From NCBI RefSeq assembly GCF_004342065.1, contig NZ_SLZU01000008.1:120551-184550 (forward strand): 64,000 nt of DNA. Reading direction: 5' to 3'. Position 1 is the stretch's first letter; each line of letters opens with the position of its first letter. The translations under genes were made by a program, and so were the position numbers. Under the pieces are notes generated by a model. It did no database searches. It was given only the letters and a program-made list of their open reading frames with translations, and was not told where the DNA came from. The DNA is from Primorskyibacter sedentarius (GTDB lineage: Bacteria; Pseudomonadota; Alphaproteobacteria; Rhodobacterales; Rhodobacteraceae). Below are positions 36,001 to 44,019 of the stretch, piece after piece.

Positions 36001-37728
36001 CTGCGCCAGCATGAGCGCACTTTGATTGCCAACAATCTGGTTGCCGTTACCTTCCAACGGCCAGCGATGCACCGGGTCGCCCCCCGGCTCGAGCGGCAGG
36101 ATCGAACGCCGCGAGCTGTCTTGCGCCACGAAATGCAGCTCTGCACGCTGGGCTTCAAAGGTTGCGGGTGTTCCGCGCGGCGTTGTCGGGTTTGCGAAAC
36201 TTTCCACGCTTTCGTCACGGCCAATCCGAGTTATCTGACCCCAGATCACGGTGCGCGGCTGCCGTCCGTTCACCCGTTCTTCGGCGACACGGTCGATGAA
36301 GCTCGCGGCCTCTGAACGTTTCATCGGGAGGTGGCCCGAAATCTCGCCCGGTAATGTCACGACGATGGACCCGACAGGGTAGGGGCGCGCGGTGAGGATC
36401 ATTTGCAAAGAGCCGCCGATAAGCTGCAAACCGGTCCCTTCAACAAAATCCCCCGGCCGCGAATGGGCGTAAAGCGTCACTTCGAGCGGATCTTCGGGTG
36501 TGATGGGGCGCACGGCTTCTGCTTCGGCCAACAAGGCTGCGCGTAGAGAAGCGTGGGAATCCTCCTTCTCGATCACGTTCATCGCATTGAAGGCGCGATC
36601 AGCCGGGTCCGTTTCGGCGTTCTGCAGCCGTCGGATCGCGTCCAGCGCGTTTGTATCGTTCAGCACCGATGGATCGCGCTTGATCTCCAGTAAGGCAAGT
36701 CGGCGTGCAAGCCCTTCGGGCGCGTCGACAAGTTGGCCCTGATCGAAATGGGCACGCGGGCCTGCCGGAATCTCGGCAGCTGCCGTGATCGCATAGCCGG
36801 GTGCGCGTTCACCAGACCCGTTCGGGGCCATCTGCCCTGCCCCGCCAGCTTGTCCTTGCGGAAACGTCGGCTCTGGCGTTCCTCCCAGAGCGAACACGCG
36901 CGCGCGCATGGTTTGGGTGAGGCATGCCACATCGGCGCCGCAGGCATTCCGGGAGCGGAGCCAGACCGCCTGGTCTGCTGGTCGCCCGGCTGCCTTCCAT
37001 GCCCCCGCCAAGGAACGGTCGAGCGTGGAGAGCGTCGGGTCCGAACAAATCGCGATTTCGGTCGCGGTTCCGGCACGTCGGCAATCAAAGCTGGGACCGG
37101 TGCCTGCGGCCTCGCCTGTCAGCATCGCTAACTCTGACTGCGTAAGCTGGCCTGTCGGGGAGGTGCCGACGCTGCTCTGAAAGGCTGCTATGGCCGTCCT
37201 CGTGCGCTGGCCCGGCTGCCCATCCACCGGGCCTGAGTCGAAACCCCGCGCGTTCAATGCGGACTGGATCCTGCGCGCTGCCTGCCCCAGTTCCGACGGA
37301 CTTAGGATGGGGTCGGCGGTGGCGGTCGATGACGCTCTGGCCAAGTCCACGGTCAGCCAGGTCGGCACGCCGCCTTGTCCCCAGATCTTAACCTCCAATC
37401 GTGTGCCAGTACCTGATCGAAGTGCGGCTTCGGCCGCTGGTGAAATACTGCCCCGCGCCAGGAGGGACGGCATCTGTGCGCGCATCTCGCGGCTGCCAAA
37501 TATCTGGTCGATTGTGTCCCCGGACTGACGCTTCCCGAAACGGTGAACGTTCGCGCGATCCTGGGTCAGGATCGCGATCGGATCATACAGGCCCACCCCT
37601 GACGAATTGCGCCGATCCACTACGCCGATCTCTGCGCCATAGGTCTCGATCAAGGTCTGAGAGACGGCCGAAGATGCCAGTGTCGCAAATATCGCCACGA
37701 GCGCGGTCAGCCACTTTCGGTCAGTCAT
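33061..37728 (-). CDS. 1555-aa exported protein: peptidoglycan-binding and LprI-like domains plus unknown modules
   Basis: Signal peptide 1-23 (AVS-QT). PG_binding_1 domain at about 145-203 (ARRIQSALNARGFDSGPVDG...TAIAAFQ), then an LprI-like/DUF1311 block at 213-282 with four cysteines (216, 228, 263, 269). The remaining ~1270 residues are not recognised. They contain repeated motifs such as LGPYDFDTESFPL and LDTYDLETGTFAF, which suggest duplicated modules, and a C-terminal block beginning LGIAPGQSMREAIETL. The start overlaps the peptidase stop (ATGA) and has AAGGAG. Probably a periplasmic cell-wall-associated protein; its function is unknown. Confidence 0.8.
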   Translation of the reverse strand: MTDRKWLTALVAIFATLASSAVSQTLIETYGAEIGVVDRRNSSGVGLYDPIAILTQDRANVHRFGKRQSGDTIDQIFGSREMRAQMPSLLARGSISPAAEAALRSGTGTRLEVKIWGQGGVPTWLTVDLARASSTATADPILSPSELGQAARRIQSALNARGFDSGPVDGQPGQRTRTAIAAFQSSVGTSPTGQLTQSELAMLTGEAAGTGPSFDCRRAGTATEIAICSDPTLSTLDRSLAGAWKAAGRPADQAVWLRSRNACGADVACLTQTMRARVFALGGTPEPTFPQGQAGGAGQMAPNGSGERAPGYAITAAAEIPAGPRAHFDQGQLVDAPEGLARRLALLEIKRDPSVLNDTNALDAIRRLQNAETDPADRAFNAMNVIEKEDSHASLRAALLAEAEAVRPITPEDPLEVTLYAHSRPGDFVEGTGLQLIGGSLQMILTARPYPVGSIVVTLPGEISGHLPMKRSEAASFIDRVAEERVNGRQPRTVIWGQITRIGRDESVESFANPTTPRGTPATFEAQRAELHFVAQDSSRRSILPLEPGGDPVHRWPLEGNGNQIVGNQSALMLAQSLGLPTVGDAIDVSLPFPHRKDPAWSQFNALAWLGQNPDAPRKGDTFIGVAAGLLSEDDHRSFFGGPRYGQTDVVGMVTGTRRVSDPFPDEFARRDAKRVFFERYYDPILARAPIWPVQVRHSVVLTLGPYDFDTESFPLQEMQTGLPARHFRVVNLPGDGRNGGLASAERFGNLPEQIRVPPEQARLLRQMAQDRQVQLVWWADFDYSVDTMAIEQAFGSRQGSPLRTGQGTLRRVGIFAGPTLDWEVLSFPLEDLLIPTPEAPIAPVMPTASAFAQDIAEAETSDDISIAGHAARLLGEGGFEQIAKLMPDVQRANEFEAPVAAETAMEQLRAGAEKPLVIRSRITLDTYDLETGTFAFRSEGMTLSVRQGGLQVALSLVGPNAFLPLEMEQATARFIAEQRSRTIMALAELTPETAQLMKVRGLQVSLLARPERIVFYTLDENDLPQILAERHFGEANEAAQARMSRRYDAADFEGLDQIRLTVTPHIVDLIALQGGIEPTENALHEMVAAAWAERDAGLPGPGLFEAEQPRPDPVWVTRHEKTIRSWFDAKAATLGQNFKVRITASPDGTCGVYGDVVGRLSAEVMKAVPSLREDQNNLSRRFSEQGGPFKLPRRYALMRTRPHPREDRCNSAMTILVLADAFHEGHQGTRGIATHIDFTLGSAEPFEAPGRAQGLVVRGQATATRTEAVGGAIGPVLTIAAKTAPAATPAGDSETPNDQIATDQALISPSQVAQQPESTADWPEVTLEDVSPARNDLLGIAPGQSMREAIETLSALDGIEAEYETATPLATTAPAAQRALGYQRVYVRRGGSEALTIASWSPNGEVVAIMRRMVLAEGKMPYDRILSALIEKYGTSDFVTPGSEMRGWGAPKETCYIMPIGLQALPRLVPADGGTTQFLQREGSAHQRGMPIFSERIAEMYLGCGKTLSYLEERRVTGGASGFNVVLMDFDRLERARDALSPEEDAAADFEIEF

Positions 37729-38648
37729 TTTCCGTCTCCTTCGATCAATCTGCTGTAGAGAATAAGGTCAGGGCGATATTCGAAATGCATGCCGTCGAAA
37801 TGGTGCCATTTCCCGCCCCAGATGAAGCCGCGGCGCTCCAACGCCTCGACCATCTGCCAAGGTATATTGTTCTGGTAGGCGCCCACGGCACCTTCGGTTG
37901 CACCGGTCCAGCGCCAATAGCCACCGAGCGAGGCGTTCACGTCGAAGGCAATGCCATAGGAATGCGGGCTCAGCCTGTCAGTGCCAGTAATACGTCTCCA
38001 GTTGTATCCGCCGCCTACTTCGGAAAAGAGGGGTGCGATCGCGTCATCGCCAAGGTTCAGATCGGCCAGGGCCGAGAAAAGTTGACAGGACACGCTGTGC
38101 CTGCGGGTTACACGGAACCGAACCGAGCCTGCGTTGACCATCTGTAGATCCGGTTCAACCTCACCCGGCGAGGCGCCGTAAAGGAGGTCGAGGAAGCGGG
38201 CATTCCGCGCCCGGCCAGGATCGTGAAACGGCGCCAGACGCAAATCGAGGTTGCGCGACAGGGGATAGGGTATGGAGAATTGGTCGCCCACGGTAGGTGC
38301 CGCGATCATCACGTTGGCAGGGCGCGCCGTGGGGGATTCCGCAACAATGGTCTGGCCGCGATGGACGATCAGGATTTCCTCTCCGTGCTGTATCGTGAGA
38401 TTTGGATAGGCTAGGCTGATCGCTTCTTTCCATAGGGGCAGAACCGGATTTGTGGGCAGGGGCTCTTGCAGGAAATCACGCGGAACACAGCTTTGGGCCG
38501 CTGCCGATCCGGTCGCAATTCCCATTATGATGATCAAACCAGCGGCGCTGCATACTCGTGTGAACGGCGGTATCAATGCTTTGTTTTCCCAAAATTTCAG
38601 AAGCGAAATGTGGACGTAAAGGCCAGAAAAATCGTAGAGGCGTTTCAA
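37725..38648 (-). CDS. exported M15-family peptidase (D-Ala-D-Ala carboxypeptidase/endopeptidase-like)
   Basis: Zinc peptidase of the VanY/M15 fold: SPHSYGIAFDVNAS (zinc His and Asp) and HHFDGMHFEYRPDLI (catalytic and third zinc ligand). An internal hydrophobic stretch ending SAAAQ-S is the probable signal peptide. The longest frame begins at a TTG at 38648 with no good ribosome site; a TTG about 26 codons in gives a more normal signal peptide. It is translationally coupled to the 1555-aa gene. It is likely to cut peptide bonds in peptidoglycan in the periplasm. Confidence 0.75.
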   Translation of the reverse strand: MKRLYDFSGLYVHISLLKFWENKALIPPFTRVCSAAGLIIIMGIATGSAAAQSCVPRDFLQEPLPTNPVLPLWKEAISLAYPNLTIQHGEEILIVHRGQTIVAESPTARPANVMIAAPTVGDQFSIPYPLSRNLDLRLAPFHDPGRARNARFLDLLYGASPGEVEPDLQMVNAGSVRFRVTRRHSVSCQLFSALADLNLGDDAIAPLFSEVGGGYNWRRITGTDRLSPHSYGIAFDVNASLGGYWRWTGATEGAVGAYQNNIPWQMVEALERRGFIWGGKWHHFDGMHFEYRPDLILYSRLIEGDGK

Positions 38649-38696
38649 AATTCATGAGGATGATAGCGCAGAATCGGGCAGGAAATCCACAATTTG

Positions 38697-39510
38697 GGTG
38701 TTGTCACATTAGCTCAACCAGTCTTCAGGTTGGTGTGCCGATTTCACATCAAGCGACGTTGGCCGCGATTCTCCATGCCTCGAATGCTTTCACTCGGTGG
38801 TAACGGATCACAAGTGCTGCGCGGCGGCGGGCTGGGACGGAGAAGAAATCGCGGGTTTCGGAGTGCATGGAGACGAAGCGTTGCAACCCCCCTGGTGATC
38901 GGAAACGCTGCATCGTCCGTTCTCTTTCCCTCAACGGCAAATGGCTGTTCTCGGCGCGGTTTTTGAGCCCTTTGTGGGACCAGTGATCAAGGCGGGGGGC
39001 GACAGCTCGCTTCGCTGTGCCGTAGGAGCAGCTTGTCCGTGATGATCCGTCTGGGCACGAAGCCCCAGCGTTTCATCAGCCTGACCAAGAGCCGCTTTGC
39101 CGCGCGCTTGTCCCGCCGGGGCTGGAGGATTTCATCAAAAACAACACCGTCCTGATCGACGGCACGCCAGAGCCAGAATGACCGGCCCGCGATCTTCACC
39201 ACGACTTCATCCAGATTCCAAACATCTCCGGGGCGGGCCTGTCGGGGGCGTAAGTTGTGCGCAATCAGCGATCCGAACTTGCGGGTCCAACGGCGGACCG
39301 TTTCGTAGGAAACATCGATGCCACGTTTCAGCATCATCTCCTCGACCTCGCGCAGGCTCAGATTGAAACGGACGTACAGCCAGGCCGCGTGAGCGATGAT
39401 CTCTGGCGGGAAGCGGTGGCGTTTGTAGTTGATGGAGGGTTGGATCATGCATTTCAATTACGCTGATGTCGGCACACCGACAACCGACGCCGAGTTTACG
39501 TGACAACACC
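38697..39510 (-). mobile_element. IS6-family insertion sequence, copy 2 (814 bp)
   Basis: Ends GGTGTTGTCACA and GTGACAACACC. Same orientation as copy 1 and closely similar, 2 bp shorter because of a deletion inside the transposase gene. Its left end lies about 50 bp upstream of the peptidase gene, so the peptidase promoter must overlap or lie within the IS edge. Confidence 0.88.
38749..39457 (-). pseudogene. IS6-family transposase, copy 2, frameshifted
   Basis: The N-terminal part reads to IITDKL, then a 2-bp deletion near 39029 (GTAGGAGC-AGCTTG compared with GTAGGAGCGAAGCTTG in copy 1) shifts the frame. The C-terminal third (NRAENSHLPL...IAANVA) is in another frame at 38749-38985. The DDE Asp is still coded, but the Glu is on the lost frame. 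Confidence 0.85.
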
Positions 39511-40674
39511 TTTGAGTGTTTTACCCTCCGGTAAACCCGGGGCGGTTAAAAGACGTCTACGCCGGTCGCTACTGGCGGCAGAGTCATTGCATCGCGTTGC
39601 GCCTCATTGGGGCTATCAGAGAGCGCTACCGTCAATTTGTCCGCGTTCAACCCCGTAATTTTCCAAAAAAAACGCAAATTTTGAAGTGTCGTTCTTGGTC
39701 CATTCTTGGACTGAAACACTGATATTATTGAATGCATGTTCTTGTTTCGGTCTTGGACATTAAGTTCAGAGATGGATTTCAGAAAACTGCTGGTCGAGCG
39801 AGACTAGAAGAAGGATTCGAGTTGTTGATGACTCATGCATGCGGAAGGTGTTGTACGTGTCCGCTACTCTCTTTTGCAGCGACCGAGTCCAGAGATTGAT
39901 CAAGAACCCAGCCCAGCGATGGAGTGGAAACTTCGATGGCGAGAGGGCTGATTTTGGGTGAGTCCGCTCATGATGTCGGACTTCCAGAATTTCCGTGACT
40001 CCATACCAAGTGATTTCAATGGCTTGCAGAAACGGCATTATTGAGGCTGAGTCGCTATCTTTGAGAGTGGCAGGATAATGTGGCGAAGTTCATGAGACCA
40101 AATCGCAGCCGAACGGATTGCCAAATGTCGAGCGTCTAGGCTTCATCCGCGATGTGCTGATCATGGGCGTACCCATATTTTGCTGACGCGAGACAGCGCC
40201 AGTCTCACAAAAATCGACTCATCCAGTCTCATAAATTCCGGCACAGAATCTCATGGACCCCGACTCGTTTTATAGGGAAATGCTTGAATCTCACGAACTC
40301 CGGTCTCCCGACACAGCTCCATGAATCTAAAGCGACAGCTCAGCGGGAAGAGGGGCCTCCATCCATGCCCGATAATGCAAACTTATTGGACATAGTATTG
40401 CGCTGAAATGCGGGGCGGTTAGTAACTAAAATTGGCGCAATAACCGCCGCGACAGGAGGGCGCTGTAGAAAGAACTCTGCCTGCAACGTCTTTGACCAAC
40501 TACCTCGTCCACCGTTCTGGGTCACTTCCATGCGGGTCGAAACCCTTCAAGATGTGACGTTTATGTCGGGCGCGGTGCTGTCGCATCTGGATCTTGTCTT
40601 GAGGCGGGACTGCGGATCGCAGGTTTTTTCGGCTGTCCGCATTGCGTGTTGGGCAACAGCGTAAGTCTATAACT
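39511..40674. other. gene-poor stretch of lower GC
   Basis: About 1.16 kb with several short open frames of odd composition and no recognisable protein. The longest, at 39766-40038 on the minus strand (90 codons), lacks a convincing ribosome site and any familiar motif. The segment 40203-40304 carries a short repeat cluster (see next entry). It looks like degraded accessory DNA beside the IS. Confidence 0.5.
40203..40304 (+). repeat. four imperfect 16-bp direct repeats
   Basis: Units start at 40203, 40227, 40249 and 40289 with consensus TCTCAYRAAHTCCGRC (TCTCACAAAAATCGAC, TCTCATAAATTCCGGC, TCTCATGGACCCCGAC, TCTCACGAACTCCGGT). Spacing is irregular (24, 22, 40), so it is not a CRISPR array. 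Arrays of this kind occur at the ends of some transposons as transposase-binding sites; that reading is inference. Confidence 0.55.
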
Positions 40675-41178
40675 TCAACGGAGCAGCTGTGATGCAGCAA
40701 ACTCAAAACAGCAGTGTTGAAGGTCGTGGCTCAGCAATTTTCGTGCTTCAGCCTCTTGTCGCATTGGCAGGAGCCCACTTGAATCTTTCGGCCCTGCACC
40801 TGCAAGCGCATTCCGGTACATTTCCGTTTCGGGATCGACCTTTGCTCGGATACGCACTCCGATATCGTCCCCTTCAGGCGTTGGACCCTCGGTCGCATGA
40901 AGGTCGGCCGCCACGCCAAAGGCATGGTACTGAAAGGCCTCGCCAAGATTTTCGAGTATCATAGCCTTCACATCCGGCCCGGTTCCTCCCGGGTAATTGA
41001 AATCAAACACGACCGTGTCCAAACGAAGGCCACCGCTGAAAAACGACATCAAAGCCACGCAACGTCGATTCAATTCTGGCGCATTGAGTGCTGAAATATC
41101 AGACACGTCGCCAAACTCATGCGCAGCGACTGTGGACATGGAGAGCGAAAGACATGATCCGAGAATGAATGTACGCAT
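40675..41178 (-). CDS. small exported protein of unknown function
   Basis: 167 aa. The start chosen is the ATG at 41178 giving a signal peptide (MRTFILGSCLSLSMSTVAA-HE); a longer frame upstream has none. The mature part is acidic, with two Cys near the middle and C-terminus (NRRCVALMSFFSGG..., LQHCCFEF). No domain is recognised. Codon use resembles the neighbouring genes, so it is probably real, but its role is unknown. Confidence 0.5.
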   Translation of the reverse strand: MRTFILGSCLSLSMSTVAAHEFGDVSDISALNAPELNRRCVALMSFFSGGLRLDTVVFDFNYPGGTGPDVKAMILENLGEAFQYHAFGVAADLHATEGPTPEGDDIGVRIRAKVDPETEMYRNALAGAGPKDSSGLLPMRQEAEARKLLSHDLQHCCFEFAASQLLR

Positions 41179-41263
41179 TGTCGGGCCCCAGGAAGCAAAC
41201 ATTTCGTACAGTATACCATAATATTTCATATTCCGAATTGGCGCCTATGTATCCCAGAACGCG

Positions 41264-42883
41264 TCAATCCGCGATCGCTTCCAGAAACGCGTCCGTCTTT
41301 TGGACGCATTCCAGCCAGGCTGGTTCGTGGCCCAGCAAAATGTGGTTCTTGCTGTCCAGCGGGACGAATTCCGCCCCTGCGATGCCGATGGCCAGCTCGC
41401 GGCCTTGGTCGATTGAGATGCGGTGATCGTTGCGCGCATGGAAGACGATTGTCGGCGCGGTCACCTTGGACAGGCTTTCACGCACGTCGATATCGCCGAA
41501 GGCTTCCTGAAACCGGACTGCGTTTTCGGGCGAGGTGCACTGGCGTTGGAATTCGTCGAACCAGGCAAGATCCTCAGGCGCGGAATCCGGCATGAAGGTT
41601 TGCGAAAAGATGTGTCGATACGCCGGGTTAGAAGTGCCCCAGCCGTGACGAGTCAGGGTCAGGACAGCTTCGCGGCGGGCCTGCTCTTCGGTGCTGGCAC
41701 CGATCCGCCATCCGGTGGCGTAGCCCGCAATGAGGACCAGTCCCGACACACGCCCGGGATGGCGCGCGGCGTATTCAACGCAGACTGCGGCACCTTGCGA
41801 GATGCCCAACAACGGAAACCGTTCCAGCCCATAGGCATCCACGACGGTTTCAAGATCGCGCACAAAGGCATCGAAACTGATCTCGTCGACATCCCAATCC
41901 GACAGGCCGTTGCCGCGCTCATCATAGCGGATGAAGGTCCGGCCTGCCGCGCAAGCCTCGAAAGTGCCGCCCCAGATCGGGCTGTTCCAGTCCAGTTCCA
42001 GGTGGTTCAGCCAATTGGCGGCTTTTACCAGAGGCGGTCCGTCCCCAACTTTGGCATGTGCGATACGCACGCCGTCCGGGGTGCGGCAAAACCCGATGGT
42101 TTGTTTGCGCAGCATCCTGCGAGACGCGGGTTCGCGCGGTTCCGGGCTGCGCGCATCAGTCAGCTCAGGGGAGAGGTCCGTGGGCATCAGCGGGCCGTCA
42201 ATGATCAGCCCGGCCTGAAGCATGTCATCAGTGAACGCCTTCTCGAACGCGCGCGCTTCCTCCAGTCGTCCGGACCGTGCCAGCGTCTGAGCCAGCCCGC
42301 GCGCCGGATCTGTCTGGAGGGGCGCGTGGTCCTGCCACAGCCGCGCCCATCTGACCGCTTCGTCCAGCGTGATCTCCGGGTGAAGCGCAAGGCGGCGCAG
42401 GATATTGAGATGCATGACGTGAACGTTGTCGCGTTCCGATGCCAGCCAGCTTTGGAAGATTTCTGTGCCGGCGGCGTCGAGACCTTCAAGGAACGGGCGT
42501 TCGAAATGTTCGGCCATGGCGCGCAACTCTGGCGGCGGAATGATCGGAGGATCGTCGAACAAGCGCACCCAGATATCGCGCAGGGCAACTTGCGTCGCGT
42601 CGAGGCAAAGCTCCACGCGTTCTCTATCGGCGATGATCCGGCGGGTGCCGTCATGGTCAACAACCTGCCGCAGCTTGCTCAGGGCCCATCGCAGCGATCC
42701 GCGCGGATCGTCGGGCAAATCCCAGAACATCTCGCACAGGCGTTCACGCCGCACCGGGCGTCCGGTGGCCGCAAGATAGCCCAGCACCGCGCGCGCCTTG
42801 CGTGAAGCGGGCAGAGCCACGGTTTGGCCATCGGCTGTGACCGTCAATTCGCCTTGAAGTGTGATCGTAAGTGGATGGGTCAT
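41264..42883 (-). CDS. fusion of BTAD/winged-helix regulator with alpha/beta-hydrolase
   Basis: 539 aa. Residues 1-100 form an OmpR/SARP-like winged helix (TVALPASRKARAVLGYLAATGRPVRRERLCEMFW...SLRWALSKLRQVV), 100-230 a BTAD-like helical repeat, and 265-539 an alpha/beta hydrolase with a complete triad: Ser362 (GISQG), Asp486 and His514. A DNA-binding head on an esterase body suggests a sensor that binds or cleaves a small acyl ligand. The ATG at 42883 is preferred; a GTG 9 nt upstream is possible. It is divergent from the homocysteine methyltransferase gene. Confidence 0.82.
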   Translation of the reverse strand: MTHPLTITLQGELTVTADGQTVALPASRKARAVLGYLAATGRPVRRERLCEMFWDLPDDPRGSLRWALSKLRQVVDHDGTRRIIADRERVELCLDATQVALRDIWVRLFDDPPIIPPPELRAMAEHFERPFLEGLDAAGTEIFQSWLASERDNVHVMHLNILRRLALHPEITLDEAVRWARLWQDHAPLQTDPARGLAQTLARSGRLEEARAFEKAFTDDMLQAGLIIDGPLMPTDLSPELTDARSPEPREPASRRMLRKQTIGFCRTPDGVRIAHAKVGDGPPLVKAANWLNHLELDWNSPIWGGTFEACAAGRTFIRYDERGNGLSDWDVDEISFDAFVRDLETVVDAYGLERFPLLGISQGAAVCVEYAARHPGRVSGLVLIAGYATGWRIGASTEEQARREAVLTLTRHGWGTSNPAYRHIFSQTFMPDSAPEDLAWFDEFQRQCTSPENAVRFQEAFGDIDVRESLSKVTAPTIVFHARNDHRISIDQGRELAIGIAGAEFVPLDSKNHILLGHEPAWLECVQKTDAFLEAIAD

Positions 42884-43005
42884 GAAAACCACGCCAACGC
42901 GCTGAAATAAACACGCTCAACTTAGGCAATTCAAACGTTCGCTACAACGCAGGCTCACACGCTTGCATTGCATAAGCGCTTCTATCGAAAAGACAGGAGA
43001 GCAAT

Positions 43006-43953
43006 ATGCAACACCACGATCATAAGAAACTGCCACACCAGAGCAACGGGATGTTCGTCACCGACGCGGGTTTTGAGACGTCGATGCTATTTCACAAGGG
43101 CTTCGACATGGAGCACTTCGCCTTCTACCCGATGCTCGACACCGAGGAAGGGCGCGACGCGATGGAGGACTATTTCGTGCCCTTCATCAAGACCGCGCGC
43201 GACAGTGGCGCGGGTTATATCCTGGACACCAATACCTGGCGGGCCAATCCCGATTGGGGTCGGCTTCTGGGGCACGATCTCAATGACCTTGCCGCAATCA
43301 ACCGTAACGCCGTGTCCTTCGCCAATATGCTGCGCCACGACCATGGCGCGGGGGTGAACGTGCTGGTGAACGGTGTGATCGGGCCGCGCGGCGACGGCTA
43401 TGACCCCGCGACGGTTATGAGCATCGAGGAGGCCGAGGTGTACCACGGTTTTCAGGTCGGAGTTTTCGCGGATGCGCGCGTCGATATGGTGTCAGCGTTG
43501 ACGATGACCAACGTGCCAGAAGCGATCGGCATCGCGCGGGCGGCGGGCGACCGAGGTGTGCCTTGCGTCATCAGCTTTACGCTGGAGACCGACGGGCGCC
43601 TGCCCACGGGTGAGCGGCTGGGTGCAGCGATTGCCGAGGTCGATGCTGCCTGTGCCGTGAAGCCCGCCTATTACATGATCAACTGCGTGCATCCGGATCA
43701 CTTGGCCGACACGCTTTGGACTGGCGGCGACTGGATCCGGCGCATCCATGGCCTTCGCGCCAATGCCTCGCGCATGTCACATGCTGAACTGGATGAGTGT
43801 GAGACCTTGGATGATGGCGATCCGCATGAGCTTGGGGCGCAATACGCCGAAATCCGGCACATGTTGCCGAACCTCAATGTGTTCGGGGGATGTTGCGGGA
43901 CCGACCATCGGCACGTAGCGCGGATTTGCGAGGCGGTTACACAGCCGGCCTGA
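43006..43953 (+). CDS. homocysteine S-methyltransferase family protein
   Basis: 315 aa, zinc-dependent methyl transfer to a thiol (homocysteine type) in the cytoplasm. The zinc cysteines are Cys227 (MINCVHPD) and Cys296/297 (GGCCGTD). The barrel start FVTDAGFETSMLFHKG is typical of the family. It has GGAG upstream and is followed by an MddA-like methyltransferase after 66 nt. The methyl donor is not evident; S-methylmethionine or a methyl-sulfonium are family possibilities. Confidence 0.85.
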   Translation: MQHHDHKKLPHQSNGMFVTDAGFETSMLFHKGFDMEHFAFYPMLDTEEGRDAMEDYFVPFIKTARDSGAGYILDTNTWRANPDWGRLLGHDLNDLAAINRNAVSFANMLRHDHGAGVNVLVNGVIGPRGDGYDPATVMSIEEAEVYHGFQVGVFADARVDMVSALTMTNVPEAIGIARAAGDRGVPCVISFTLETDGRLPTGERLGAAIAEVDAACAVKPAYYMINCVHPDHLADTLWTGGDWIRRIHGLRANASRMSHAELDECETLDDGDPHELGAQYAEIRHMLPNLNVFGGCCGTDHRHVARICEAVTQPA

Positions 43954-44019
43954 TCGCCATCGTTAAAACGGGCGGCGCCCTGCGCCCCCGTACCCAAATC
44001 TCATCTCAAGGAGACCGCC

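Larger units (their letters stand above)
32056..39510. mobile_element. IS6-bounded composite structure (two direct IS copies, 5.8-kb cargo)
   Basis: Two IS6-family copies in the same orientation (32056-32871 and 38697-39510) flank an M15 peptidase gene and a 1555-aa exported protein gene, the usual layout of IS6-mediated translocatable units. I see no matching 8-bp target duplications at any of the four ends. The truncated isomerase does not resume beyond the right copy, so the present arrangement includes later rearrangement. Confidence 0.7.

Noticed and set aside
32048..39518. 8-bp target duplications around the IS6 copies
   Set aside because: The four flanks (tccgcgac, cccggacc, acaatttg, tttgagtg) do not match in any pairing.
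39766..40038. 90-codon minus-strand frame
   Set aside because: No ribosome site or known motif, and odd composition; not reported as a gene.
40203..40304. Possible CRISPR array or replication iterons
   Set aside because: Only four imperfect units, irregular spacing, no cas genes, and no rep/repABC gene nearby.
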